This document shows positions 23,531 to 30,783 of a stretch of 44,161 bases of DNA, piece after piece; position 1 is the first letter of the stretch; every line of letters starts with the position of its first letter. The notes below the pieces were generated by a model. That model had not been told where the DNA came from. It made no database searches and was given only the letters and a program-made list of their open reading frames with translations. The translations under genes and the position numbers were made by a program. Source of the stretch: Ignavibacteriota bacterium (GTDB lineage: Bacteria; Bacteroidota; Ignavibacteria; Palsa-1295); the NCBI GenBank assembly GCA_003151825.1, contig PLYO01000044.1:31016-75176 (forward strand), written 5' to 3'.

Positions 23531-24001
23531 TTAGTTTGTCATGCTTGAGTAGCTCTGCACACTGATCTCGGATCCGGTCTTTTCAGAGACCATTGCAAGA
23601 CCGTGTTCTGTATGCCGGAGATCGAACTTCTCGATCGCCGGGTTGATCAGGTCACCGGACGTAACCGGCGCATAGACATCGCCCGTTACGATGTAGCCCG
23701 ATGAACTGACAAAGATGGCACTCCACCACGATGTCTCGACGACGGCGTTGGCGAGATAGACGCCATTACCAGCTTCGATGGCATGGTCTGCTGCCGTCTT
23801 CATGTTCGGCTTGCCAAGCGGAATCACAAGAATCATGAGCGGCATGTCTTCGCCCGTCATGCGTCCGGTCATTTTGTACTTGACGTTCGCATCGTAGTTC
23901 TTGGTTGTGAGCATGGTGAAGTCACCAATGCGTTCCGTGCAGCCTGCGAGCATCGTTGCCGCTACGGCCAGCCCCGCAAGAGATGAAAAAATAGATTTCA
24001 T
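23531..24001 (-). CDS. Small lipoprotein of unknown function
   Basis: 156 residues from the ATG at 24001; the signal peptide ends in AATMLAGC (Cys21). The mature part starts TERIGDFTMLTTKNYD, a pattern I associate with small uncharacterised lipoproteins, followed by GRMTGEDMPLMILVIPLGKP and a short C-terminal beta-rich region. No enzymatic motif is visible. It is a monocistronic unit with its own terminator, and together with the PEGA gene it lies between the 5'-end copy of xth and xth itself. Confidence 0.65.
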   Translation of the reverse strand: MKSIFSSLAGLAVAATMLAGCTERIGDFTMLTTKNYDANVKYKMTGRMTGEDMPLMILVIPLGKPNMKTAADHAIEAGNGVYLANAVVETSWWSAIFVSSSGYIVTGDVYAPVTSGDLINPAIEKFDLRHTEHGLAMVSEKTGSEISVQSYSSMTN

Positions 24002-24212
24002 AGGTGTTTTTACTTTCTTGGTTTGGTACATATTCGGTTCATTGATTTAACACAGACATGCCTAACCACCATGGGAAGCAAGCGAACAGAAACAGCTCCT
24101 CAGAACAGTTTAGCGACATCTGACCATACAAAGTTACGAAAAAAAAACCGGCCTCCAGCAAAATCCGAAATTTAGTTTGCTTCATCGAAAAACGGCCGGC
24201 CGGCTTCGTGGG

Positions 24213-24245
24213 TGCCGGTGACGTTCCAGCAAAGAATATGCATTA
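24213..24245 (-). pseudogene. Orphan 5' end of exonuclease III gene
   Basis: On the minus strand it begins TAATG and encodes MHILCWNVTG. It matches the real xth start (22861-22893) at 29 of 33 bases, including the overlap with the preceding stop codon: here the TAA belongs to the M28 peptidase gene, at the intact xth it belongs to the PEGA gene. The homology stops after about ten codons. Confidence 0.85.
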
Positions 24246-25532
24246 TTGATGTTCCTTCGCTCTTCGTCCCAAAACGACGGGCACGATTACCAATTTTCCA
24301 TCACGCTGCACTTTCATTTGCACGATGTCGCCGGGTTGGTGTTTGGCCAGCGCATTCGTGTAATCGTAGATATTATGAATTATCATCTCATCGAATTGAA
24401 CGATAACATCGCCGGCGAGAAGTCCGCAAATTTGAGCAGGGGAATGATCGCGGATTTCAGAAATGCGGAGCCCGTCGCCATCGTAGCCGTAATCCGGCAC
24501 GCCGCCAACATACACGCCGAACGATGCGGCTTTTTGCTCGGTGTCATTTGCGACGCGCGTGAACGCGATTTTATCAGGACGATTTGCGAGATCGAGCAGA
24601 ACGTTCTCGACATATCTTGCGACCTTAACTTCACCATCCGCATTGATTTTATCCTTGGTATCGGTAGCTTTGTGATAATCTTCGTGAATGCCAGTGAAAA
24701 GGAAGAGCACGGCCAAATCCTTAGAATAAAACTTCGCATGGTCACTGGGGCCGGTGCCCGATTGGAAATATTTGAGATGAAACTCTGGCGGAGTATTCAC
24801 GCTATCGACGAGCGATCGAAAGACCGGCGAAGTTCCAATTCCTTCGATAATTAAAGTGCTGTCTTTCATGCGGCCCACCATGTCCATGTTAATCATGGCC
24901 TGCACGTTCGCAAGCGGCGCCATCGGATGATTGGTAAAATAATCGCTGCCGAATAATCCTTCCTCTTCGCCGGAAAAGGAAATGAAAACGATGCTCCGCT
25001 TGGGTCGCGGCATGTTAACCATATTCTCCGCAATTTCCAGGAGCGCGGTCACGCCGCTGGCATTATCGTCCGCGCCGTAGTGAATGGCATGGACAGTATC
25101 GAGCGCGAATGCCCCGCCATAGCCAAGATGATCGTAGTGCGCGCCAATGATGACGAATTGCGAATCGAGCGTGGGATCGGAACCTTGTAAAAAACCAACG
25201 ACATTCATGGCTTGAGTTTTGCCGTGTTTGGTCGTGTCGAGCGCGTGTTCGGAGAAATCGAATGGCTGATAATAATTCGGATGATACGGCATCTCCGCAA
25301 TGACGGGATTGTACGCGGTAAGCCCGATGCGCTTGAACTCCGAAGCGATATACCGCGCTGCCTTCTCTGCGCCGGGCGCGCCGGTGCGTCGCCCTTCGAG
25401 CGAATCGCTGGCGAGAATGCTTTCGCGCTCCATCACATCATGGGCGGTGATGGCGGGAGTGGTCTTAGGCTGCTGAGCAAGAGCTGGGACCGCAAGGGCC
25501 AGAAAGACGAGGGTCCGGTTAAGACTTCGCAT
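24243..25532 (-). CDS. Secreted M28 metallopeptidase with C-terminal PDZ domain
   Basis: 429 residues. Signal peptide LVFLALAVPALAQ. The M28 catalytic domain (about residues 30-330) has the zinc set: His in IGAHYDHLG, Asp in GADDNASG, the Glu pair in FSGEEEGLFG, Asp in NMDMVGRM and His in GIHEDYHKATDT. A PDZ domain covers about 345-429 (GLRISEIRDHSPAQICGLLA, GDVIVQFDEM). Likely an exported aminopeptidase. Its 5' end overlaps the peroxiredoxin gene by 14 bases, so both are probably co-transcribed. Its stop codon fuses to the orphan xth 5' end. Confidence 0.9.
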   Translation of the reverse strand: MRSLNRTLVFLALAVPALAQQPKTTPAITAHDVMERESILASDSLEGRRTGAPGAEKAARYIASEFKRIGLTAYNPVIAEMPYHPNYYQPFDFSEHALDTTKHGKTQAMNVVGFLQGSDPTLDSQFVIIGAHYDHLGYGGAFALDTVHAIHYGADDNASGVTALLEIAENMVNMPRPKRSIVFISFSGEEEGLFGSDYFTNHPMAPLANVQAMINMDMVGRMKDSTLIIEGIGTSPVFRSLVDSVNTPPEFHLKYFQSGTGPSDHAKFYSKDLAVLFLFTGIHEDYHKATDTKDKINADGEVKVARYVENVLLDLANRPDKIAFTRVANDTEQKAASFGVYVGGVPDYGYDGDGLRISEIRDHSPAQICGLLAGDVIVQFDEMIIHNIYDYTNALAKHQPGDIVQMKVQRDGKLVIVPVVLGRRAKEHQ

Positions 25533-26034
25533 TTAGTTCTGCAATATCTTTTAGCAATTCGACACTGTGAACGCGCACGTCCACGCTATGATAGACCTTT
25601 GCAATTTTTCCATCCTTGCCGATGAGGAAGGTCCAGCGTTTGGCATGACCGTTATCCGCAACCGGAACCCCGTACGCAGTGCAGATCGCGCGGCTCGTAT
25701 CGACGAGCAACGGGAAATTCAAACTATCTTTCGCGGTAAATTGCTGGTGCATCTCACGCGAATCGGTCGAAACGCCGAGCACGACGGTATTCGTATTCTT
25801 ATACTTTGCAATCTCATCACGGAATGTGCAGGCTTCGACGGTGCAGCCGCTCGTCATGTCCGCTGGGTAAAAATAGAGGACGACGTTCGACTTCCCGAGA
25901 TAATGGTGAAGCGAAATATGCGAGCCACCGGTCGCTTCGGCGTTGAAAGCGGGGGCTTTGTCGCCCGGTTTGAGATCGACGGTGGAAGTAAATACGGTTG
26001 CTGTCATTAGTAGTAGTGCGAGTAAAATATTCAT
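25519..26034 (-). CDS. Exported peroxiredoxin, PrxQ/BCP type
   Basis: 171 residues. Thiol peroxidase reducing H2O2 and organic peroxides. The N-terminal hydrophobic stretch (MNILLALLLMTATVF) suggests export, unusual for BCP but known among envelope members. Peroxidatic Cys64 and resolving Cys69 are in SGCTVEACTFRDE, the PrxQ spacing. KPGDKAPAF and TFLIGKDGKI are conserved. It precedes the M28 peptidase gene and overlaps it. Confidence 0.9.
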   Translation of the reverse strand: MNILLALLLMTATVFTSTVDLKPGDKAPAFNAEATGGSHISLHHYLGKSNVVLYFYPADMTSGCTVEACTFRDEIAKYKNTNTVVLGVSTDSREMHQQFTAKDSLNFPLLVDTSRAICTAYGVPVADNGHAKRWTFLIGKDGKIAKVYHSVDVRVHSVELLKDIAELNAKS

Positions 26035-26133
26035 TGACGTATTGGTTGATTGAGTTTCTTAAACGAGAATGCAAGCTTCTGAATTCCATCCAAAAAATCA
26101 ATTAGCTCAGATTGTCCCTGTTTAATCATCACC

Positions 26134-26194
26134 GTGTCATTCTGAGCGAAGTAAAATCGTAGCGGAGCGGAGATTTTACGCAGCGAAGAATCTT
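26134..26194 (+). repeat. Inverted-repeat family, left arm at GIY-YIG gene
   Basis: Starts GTGTCATTCTGAGCGAAG and ends GCGAAGAATCTT; the last bases overlap the stop codon of the GIY-YIG gene. Nearly the same sequence occurs at 42695-42751. An internal imperfect palindrome (AAAATC ... GATTTT) is present. Confidence 0.85.
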
Positions 26195-26480
26195 ACCCCT
26201 GCGAGGTGGCAAAATCCTTCCACTCAGGATTAAATGATTCGATAAGAGCAATCTTCTTAGCTCGCGTCCATCCCTTCAATACCTTCTCGCGTGAAATGGC
26301 CTCCGAGATTTCGTGAAATTCTTCGAAATAGACGAGGCTCGTCACATTATATTTCGATGTAAATCCGGGAATTTGTTTACTCTTATGTTCGGAGACTCGG
26401 CGGTTGAGATCGTTCGTTACGCCGATGTACAGGACACGTTTGAAGCTGGACATGATGTAAACATAGTAACCTTCTTTCAT
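26193..26480 (-). CDS. Single-domain GIY-YIG nuclease-like protein
   Basis: 95 residues, the usual size of stand-alone GIY-YIG proteins (UPF0213/YhbQ-like). Motifs are YYVYIMSS (GIY strand), VLYIGVTNDLNRRVSEHK (YIG strand and catalytic Arg), YFEEFHEISEAISREKVLKG (catalytic Glu region) and W-x-R-x-K-K near the end. Such proteins cut or nick branched or specific DNA, but most are uncharacterised. It is framed by two inverted copies of a dispersed repeat (26134-26194 and 26503-26560), one touching its stop codon, which suggests that gene and repeats form one unit. Confidence 0.85.
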   Translation of the reverse strand: MKEGYYVYIMSSFKRVLYIGVTNDLNRRVSEHKSKQIPGFTSKYNVTSLVYFEEFHEISEAISREKVLKGWTRAKKIALIESFNPEWKDFATSQG

Positions 26481-26502
26481 AGCTCGTTAAACTTTGAGAT
26501 AC

Positions 26503-26560
26503 AGATCCTTCGCTACGTTTTTCTTCGCTATGCGAAGAAAAACTCCGCTCAGGATGACAC
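26503..26560 (-). repeat. Inverted-repeat family, right arm at GIY-YIG gene
   Basis: Plus-strand ends are AGATCCTTCG and CTCCGCTCAGGATGACAC; it is inverted relative to 26134-26194. The centre is a perfect hairpin, TTTTTCTTCGC / GCGAAGAAAAA with loop TAT (26518-26542). Head and tail are the same as in the copy at 42766-42822, while the centre differs. Confidence 0.85.
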
Positions 26561-26570
26561 GTAAATAGGA

Positions 26571-27422
26571 TTATTGTTGTGAATAATCATAAAACCCGCG
26601 CCCCGTCTTTTTCCCGAGCCGGTTGGCTTCGACCATTTTTTGCTGCACGAGATGCGGGCGGAAGCGCGGCTCATCGAAATATTGATGATACACTGATTCC
26701 GTCACTGCGAGATTCACGTCGATGCCTATTAAATCCATCAGTTCGAACGGCCCCATTGCAAATCCATTCGACTTCATAATGCGGTCAATTTGCCCGTGCG
26801 ATGCAATAGAATCGCCGAGTAGGCGGAATGCTTCGCCATAAAAATTGCGTGCCACGCGATTGACGATAAATCCTGGCGTATCCTTCGCAAGAACGGGAAC
26901 TTTGCCAATCTGTTTGATATAACCCTCTGCGCGGTACAGGACATCATCCGTCGTTTCCTGTCCGCGAATAATTTCGACAAGCTTCATGATGTGCGCGGGA
27001 TTGAAAAAGTGAAGTCCGAGTACACGGGATGGTCGCTTTGTTGCGCTGGCAATAGCTGTTATCGCAAGGGAAGAGGTATTGCTCGCGAAGATGCATTCTT
27101 TGCCGCACATCTCATCTAATTTAGAAAAAAGCTCCTGCTTGGTTTGGAGCTTTTCGACGGCAGCTTCGATAACGAGATCGGCGGTCTTCAAATGATCGAA
27201 ATGGCTCGTCGTTCGGATGCGAATAGCGGCGGCATTCGCATCGGCGTGAGTCAGCTTGCCGCGTTCGATGGATTTGTCCATCATCGTGCCGATGTTTTTG
27301 TAAGCAATTTGCAGGAAACCATCCGCAATATCGTAGAGCACCACGTCATACCCCGCAAGCGCGGAGGAAAGCGCAATGCCGGTTCCCATAGTCCCCGCGC
27401 CGATGATTCCGATGGTGGTCAT
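26571..27422 (-). CDS. 3-hydroxyacyl-CoA (3-hydroxybutyryl-CoA) dehydrogenase
   Basis: 283 residues, the length of stand-alone HBD/PaaH enzymes. It oxidises 3-hydroxyacyl-CoA with NAD+, or works in reverse. The N-terminal Rossmann motif is GIIGAGTMGTGIALS; catalytic residues are His138 in LGLHFFNPAHIMKLVEII and Glu150; the C-terminal 3HCDH domain carries KDTPGFIVNRV and GPFELMDLIGIDV. Its start codon overlaps the RAYT stop (ATGA). With the two crotonases on the same strand it forms a beta-oxidation or phenylacetate-type set. Confidence 0.92.
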   Translation of the reverse strand: MTTIGIIGAGTMGTGIALSSALAGYDVVLYDIADGFLQIAYKNIGTMMDKSIERGKLTHADANAAAIRIRTTSHFDHLKTADLVIEAAVEKLQTKQELFSKLDEMCGKECIFASNTSSLAITAIASATKRPSRVLGLHFFNPAHIMKLVEIIRGQETTDDVLYRAEGYIKQIGKVPVLAKDTPGFIVNRVARNFYGEAFRLLGDSIASHGQIDRIMKSNGFAMGPFELMDLIGIDVNLAVTESVYHQYFDEPRFRPHLVQQKMVEANRLGKKTGRGFYDYSQQ

Positions 27423-27988
27423 GTGTATTTGTTTTCCGTTTTGATCTGAATGTTATCGTAGGGGCGCATGGCAATGCGCCCGTTGTTTGCGGGATTCTCG
27501 CTATCCTCGTTCCACAAGGATGGGTTTTGCCGTATATAATTATTGATACGTTCCACATCGTCATCGTCTCGAATGACATGTTCAAAGTAATTTCTCTGCC
27601 ATAAGTCTTTCGATGAAATCAAGCCATCTTTAAAAGCTCTTCGAGTTACAGCGGCTTTGAGTGCGGCAACAATGGATGGAATCGAGCATGATTGGCGGTA
27701 TAATGTGCCTGACTGTGTTTCAAGGCTCTCACTTCGAGTAATACGAATCAAAAGGTGAACGTGGTTGGGCATGATTACGAACGAGTCAATTTTCACGGAT
27801 TCTCGAATTTCCATTGTGTGCGCTATTTCTTCCTCAAGAATCATTCCGATGGAAGTCAGTGCGATAGTGTCACCAGCAATGCTGCTCAGGCAGCACTGTC
27901 TATCATGAGTGCAAAACGTAACGAAATACGATCCTGGCTGACCGTAATCGTATTTCCAGAGACGGATCGAACGTCGCGATTTATCCAT
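27419..27988 (-). CDS. REP-associated tyrosine transposase (RAYT)
   Basis: 189 residues from the ATG at 27988; the open frame reaches 28078, but that extension translates a REP hairpin. It belongs to the IS200/IS605-like TnpA_REP family: N-terminal RRSIRLWKYDYGQPGSYFVT, HUH motif His76/His78 in VIMPNHVHLLI, catalytic Tyr134 in LWQRNYFEHVIRDDDD, then INNYIRQNPSLW. Identical REPs flank it in inverted orientation, one directly before the start and one inside the 3' end (encoding GRIAMRP). Known RAYTs are single-copy, domesticated enzymes that nick and move REPs. It interrupts the fatty-acid gene cluster. Confidence 0.92.
   Translation of the reverse strand: MDKSRRSIRLWKYDYGQPGSYFVTFCTHDRQCCLSSIAGDTIALTSIGMILEEEIAHTMEIRESVKIDSFVIMPNHVHLLIRITRSESLETQSGTLYRQSCSIPSIVAALKAAVTRRAFKDGLISSKDLWQRNYFEHVIRDDDDVERINNYIRQNPSLWNEDSENPANNGRIAMRPYDNIQIKTENKYT
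27458..27481 (+). repeat. GTAG REP within RAYT 3' end
   Basis: GTAG plus perfect 8-bp stem GGGCGCAT / ATGCGCCC with loop GGCA. It is in the coding frame of the RAYT and identical over 24 bases to the inverted copy at 28001-28024. Confidence 0.95.
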
Positions 27989-28000
27989 GTGTAAGGGGAT

Positions 28001-28024
28001 GGGCGCATTGCCATGCGCCCCTAC
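28001..28024 (-). repeat. GTAG REP just upstream of RAYT start
   Basis: Identical to 27458-27481 on the opposite strand and 12 bases before the RAYT ATG. Confidence 0.95.
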
Positions 28025-28066
28025 GGAATTTAAACGGGGTTCGCATAATGGAAGTTCAGCGGCTTC

Positions 28067-28107
28067 GTAAGGGCGCATGGTAATGCGCCCATGCTGGCAA
28101 TGCGCCC
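28067..28107 (+). repeat. Diverged REP plus half copy
   Basis: GTAA (not GTAG) followed by GGGCGCAT GGTA ATGCGCCC, then a half element ATGCTGGCAATGCGCCC ending 4 bases before the stop codon of the crotonase gene at 28111. Confidence 0.9.
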
Positions 28108-28110
28108 ATT

Positions 28111-28899
28111 TTATTTTCCGAGATATTCTGGTTTCTTCTTCTCTTTAAATGCTTCAACCGCATTGGTGTAATCCTGCGTGCGTCCGGCGGCTTCCTGCAT
28201 AAAGACTTCGTAGTCTAACGCATCATCCAGCGAAACGGCGGCGGCGCGATCCATCATGCGCTTGATGTATCCGTAAGCTTTCGTTGGGCCGGTGGCAAAT
28301 GTGGTTGCTATTTTCAGCGTTTCGGATTCTAAGTCAGTGGCAGGAACTACTTTATTGGCAAGATTCAGCTCGAAGGCTTTTTGCGCGGAAATATCTTCAC
28401 CCAACGCTGCAAGCTCGAACGCCTTTGCTACGCCGCAATTTTTCACAAGAAACCAACTGGAACCGGAATCCGGCACAAGCCCAATGCGAACAAAAACCTC
28501 GATGAGCTTCGCGTTCTCCGACATGATGCGATAATCGCATGCAAGCGCGAGAGACGCACCTGCGCCGGCAGCTACGCCATTGACCGAAGCGATAACCGGC
28601 TTCGGCAATTTGCGGATTGCGCGAATGAGAGGATTATATCTTCGTTCGAGCGAATCACGGAGGGAACGCTTCCCGCTTCCCGTCGGTGCATCTTTCAAAT
28701 CCTGTCCGGAGCAGAACGCTTTCCCCGTGCCCGTGACGACAACGACGCGAATTTCATCGTTCTTCGCCGCATCTTTGAATGCGTCGATCAGATCGGTGGT
28801 AAGCTGCTCGTTAAAAGCGTTATACACTTCCGGACGGTTCAGCGTGATCGTGAAGATGCCGGTGGAGAGGGTAGTGAGGATGGTTTGGAAATCGGGCAT
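28111..28899 (-). CDS. Enoyl-CoA hydratase/isomerase, PaaG-like
   Basis: 262 residues, crotonase fold. The oxyanion-hole segments are AFCSGQDLKD (60s) and NGVAAGAGASLALACDYRI. The catalytic Asp144 lies in IGLVPDSGSSWFL, as in PaaG (1,2-epoxyphenylacetyl-CoA isomerase / delta3,delta2-enoyl-CoA isomerase); the first Glu of true hydratases is replaced (GAGASLA). The C-terminus EKKKPEYLGK is typical. A role in isomerising unsaturated acyl-CoA, possibly phenylacetate breakdown, is inferred; no other paa genes are in the window. Confidence 0.88.
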   Translation of the reverse strand: MPDFQTILTTLSTGIFTITLNRPEVYNAFNEQLTTDLIDAFKDAAKNDEIRVVVVTGTGKAFCSGQDLKDAPTGSGKRSLRDSLERRYNPLIRAIRKLPKPVIASVNGVAAGAGASLALACDYRIMSENAKLIEVFVRIGLVPDSGSSWFLVKNCGVAKAFELAALGEDISAQKAFELNLANKVVPATDLESETLKIATTFATGPTKAYGYIKRMMDRAAAVSLDDALDYEVFMQEAAGRTQDYTNAVEAFKEKKKPEYLGK

Positions 28900-28904
28900 G
28901 GTAT

Positions 28905-29252
28905 TTAATTTATCCTTCCGTATAAAATTTCTGAAAGCGCCATAAGTACTTCGGATAACTTTGCCTCGGATACTGAGCCAACTTTCTCCTTAAACATTTT
29001 AATGTCGAGGGTAAAAATAACGTCTGCCCGGATGCGGCTGGTCTCTCGTATTCTTCCTTCAACGAAATCTTGGGCAAAGAGAGGGACGGAATGAGGTCGT
29101 AATAGAAGGCTTGTCGTAATTTCGGCAAGAATGCAAATGAACGGGTTCGGAGATGCAAGCACCAACGCCGGTCGGGGCTTATACTTTTCTGCATCGTCGG
29201 TATATGGGAAATTGACGATGACCACATCGCCAGGGTTTAGAGGTCCTTCCAT
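28905..29252 (-). CDS. MazF/PemK-type toxin
   Basis: 115 residues from the ATG at 29252, which gives the family start MEGPLNPGDVVIVNFPYTD followed by KYKPRPALVLAS. The end includes RIRADVIFTLDIKMFKEKVG and LSEVLMALSEIL. It overlaps the upstream antitoxin gene by 16 bases. Endoribonuclease activity is inferred from family. Unlike the three TA units at 17.6-22.2 kb, no duplicated gene end is seen next to this pair. Confidence 0.83.
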   Translation of the reverse strand: MEGPLNPGDVVIVNFPYTDDAEKYKPRPALVLASPNPFICILAEITTSLLLRPHSVPLFAQDFVEGRIRETSRIRADVIFTLDIKMFKEKVGSVSEAKLSEVLMALSEILYGRIN

Positions 29253-29431
29253 GCTTCTTCGTCTTCTGGGCTTAACCAATCTTCTGCGAGGACGCTATAG
29301 CTCCAAAGCATTCCATTGAATTCTTCATCCGAAGCTCGGGATGCGAGATATTCCAAGTAATGCAACGCTTCCGTCCGCAATGGCGGCGGTAAGGTTTTGG
29401 ATACTTCCGTAATTCTTTCTACTTCGCTCAT
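29237..29431 (-). CDS. Small antitoxin-like protein (DUF2281-like)
   Basis: 64 residues: MSEVERITEVSKTLPPPLRT then EALHYLEYLASRASDEEF and an acidic, Trp-containing tail (DWLSPEDEEAWKDL). The 'LPP-x-L-R-x-E-x-L-x-Y-L-E-Y-L' pattern is like DUF2281 proteins paired with PemK/MazF or PIN toxins. Overlap with the toxin gene supports the pairing. Confidence 0.75.
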   Translation of the reverse strand: MSEVERITEVSKTLPPPLRTEALHYLEYLASRASDEEFNGMLWSYSVLAEDWLSPEDEEAWKDL

Positions 29432-29479
29432 AGCTGATTTATTTAACCTAAAATCCGGCTCGTAGGTTCGTCATTTCCA

Positions 29480-29983
29480 TCAGCACTTTTTCTTCCCGGT
29501 AACCACATCATAAACATCGATTCCAGCTTTCTTATAGCGAGTCCACCCATTGTGGCGTTTATTGTGTTTGAATTTATTGTCTGACACTCTAAGGGCATTA
29601 TCCTCATCTCTCGTTATAGTACAAGCGATTGCACGATTTAGAATTTTACCAATAGCTTTTGTGTCAGTTGCGTTATTTGACAGCTCCTCAACGACCGATT
29701 TGCGAGTCCAGACATGCTCATGTACTAATGACCCTCTTGCATGAATTTTAGACATCGCGCTTGCGCTTTGAAATTTTGTTGCATGAGGATTTTGGGGTTC
29801 AGCCTGGGTCCAGGCATATAGCAATCTTCTTAATACATCTTTTTTTACTGAGACGTGTAATTTTTTGATGCTTAAAACAACTTCTATCGCTTCTTTTGCA
29901 CGTTCTTTTCTTTTGTTTGCATTCTTATGACGCTTGAATTGGCGTTCATCTGGAATGCTAATCGTAATATTCTTTTTTTGCAT
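29480..29983 (-). CDS. Unknown basic protein, translationally coupled to crotonase gene
   Basis: 167 residues from the ATG at 29983, which overlaps the TAA of the upstream crotonase gene (TAATG). The N-terminal 50 residues are strongly basic (RQFKRHKNANKRKERAKEA); the C-terminal half has HARGSLVHEHVWTRKSVVEE, ILNRAIACTITRDEDNAL and GWTRYKKAGIDVYDVVTGKK. The His-rich middle and basic character suggest nucleic-acid binding, possibly a nuclease, but I do not recognise a family. Its base composition is more AT-rich than its neighbours, consistent with recent acquisition. Confidence 0.6.
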   Translation of the reverse strand: MQKKNITISIPDERQFKRHKNANKRKERAKEAIEVVLSIKKLHVSVKKDVLRRLLYAWTQAEPQNPHATKFQSASAMSKIHARGSLVHEHVWTRKSVVEELSNNATDTKAIGKILNRAIACTITRDEDNALRVSDNKFKHNKRHNGWTRYKKAGIDVYDVVTGKKKC

Positions 29984-30759
29984 TATTTCCCCTTCCACTC
30001 CGCCTTCCGCTTCTCAATAAAGGCACTCATTCCCTCACGCATGTCTTCGGTGGCGAAGAGGAGATAGAAATTCTTGCGCTCGAATTCTAAGCCCATTTCG
30101 ATTGTGGTGTCGAAGGATTTTAGGATGGCTTCTTTTGCGAGGCGCACGGCAACGGGCGGTTTCTCCGCAATTTCGCGCGCAAGTTTCTGCGCTTCTTCGA
30201 GATAAAATTCGATGGGAACGACTTTATTTACGAGTCCTGCTTTCATCGCTTCTTCAGCGGTAATTTGCCGGCCCGTTAGGATCATCTCCATCGCCAATCC
30301 CTTGCCGACGGCTCGCGTAAGCCGTTGCGTTCCTCCCGCGCCGGGCATCACGCCGATCAGAATTTCCGGCTGGCCGATGCGCGCTGTCTCGCTTGCGATG
30401 ATGATGTCGCAGTGCATCATAAGCTCGCACCCACCTCCGAGCACGAAACCGGAAACAGCAGCGATGATGGGTTTCTTGATCTTGCGGATTCGATCCCACC
30501 TTGCGAATTGATCGCGCGTCAGCATTTCAACTGCAGTAGCGTCCGCCATTTCTTTAATATCCGCACCGGCGGCAAATGCCTTTTCGCTGCCCGTGAGAAC
30601 TATTGCGCGAATGCCGGAATCCTGATCGAGTGCTTCTAAGCAATCGACGAGTTCCGTCATCAGATCGATGTTGAGCGCGTTGAGAACTTTTGGACGATTC
30701 AGTTGGACGGTCGCTACGAAGCCATCGCGGGTGACGAGAAGATTTTTGAAGTCACTCAT
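29983..30759 (-). CDS. Enoyl-CoA hydratase (crotonase)
   Basis: 258 residues. Hydrates trans-2-enoyl-CoA. Both catalytic glutamates are present at the canonical 20-residue spacing: Glu112 (VLGGGCELMMHCD) and Glu132 (IGQPEILIGVMPGAGGTQRL). Oxyanion segments are FAAGADIKEM and GGGCE. It starts the minus-strand series crotonase - unknown - TA - PaaG-like - RAYT - dehydrogenase. A housekeeping beta-oxidation enzyme is likely. Confidence 0.93.
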   Translation of the reverse strand: MSDFKNLLVTRDGFVATVQLNRPKVLNALNIDLMTELVDCLEALDQDSGIRAIVLTGSEKAFAAGADIKEMADATAVEMLTRDQFARWDRIRKIKKPIIAAVSGFVLGGGCELMMHCDIIIASETARIGQPEILIGVMPGAGGTQRLTRAVGKGLAMEMILTGRQITAEEAMKAGLVNKVVPIEFYLEEAQKLAREIAEKPPVAVRLAKEAILKSFDTTIEMGLEFERKNFYLLFATEDMREGMSAFIEKRKAEWKGK

Positions 30760-30783
30760 GGAAGGGTAAAGCTTTTCGCTTTT

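Noticed and set aside
28905..29983. Fourth TA pair as another gene-end-duplicating cassette
   Set aside because: I compared the surrounding intergenic bases with the 3' ends of both crotonase genes and found no duplicated gene end.
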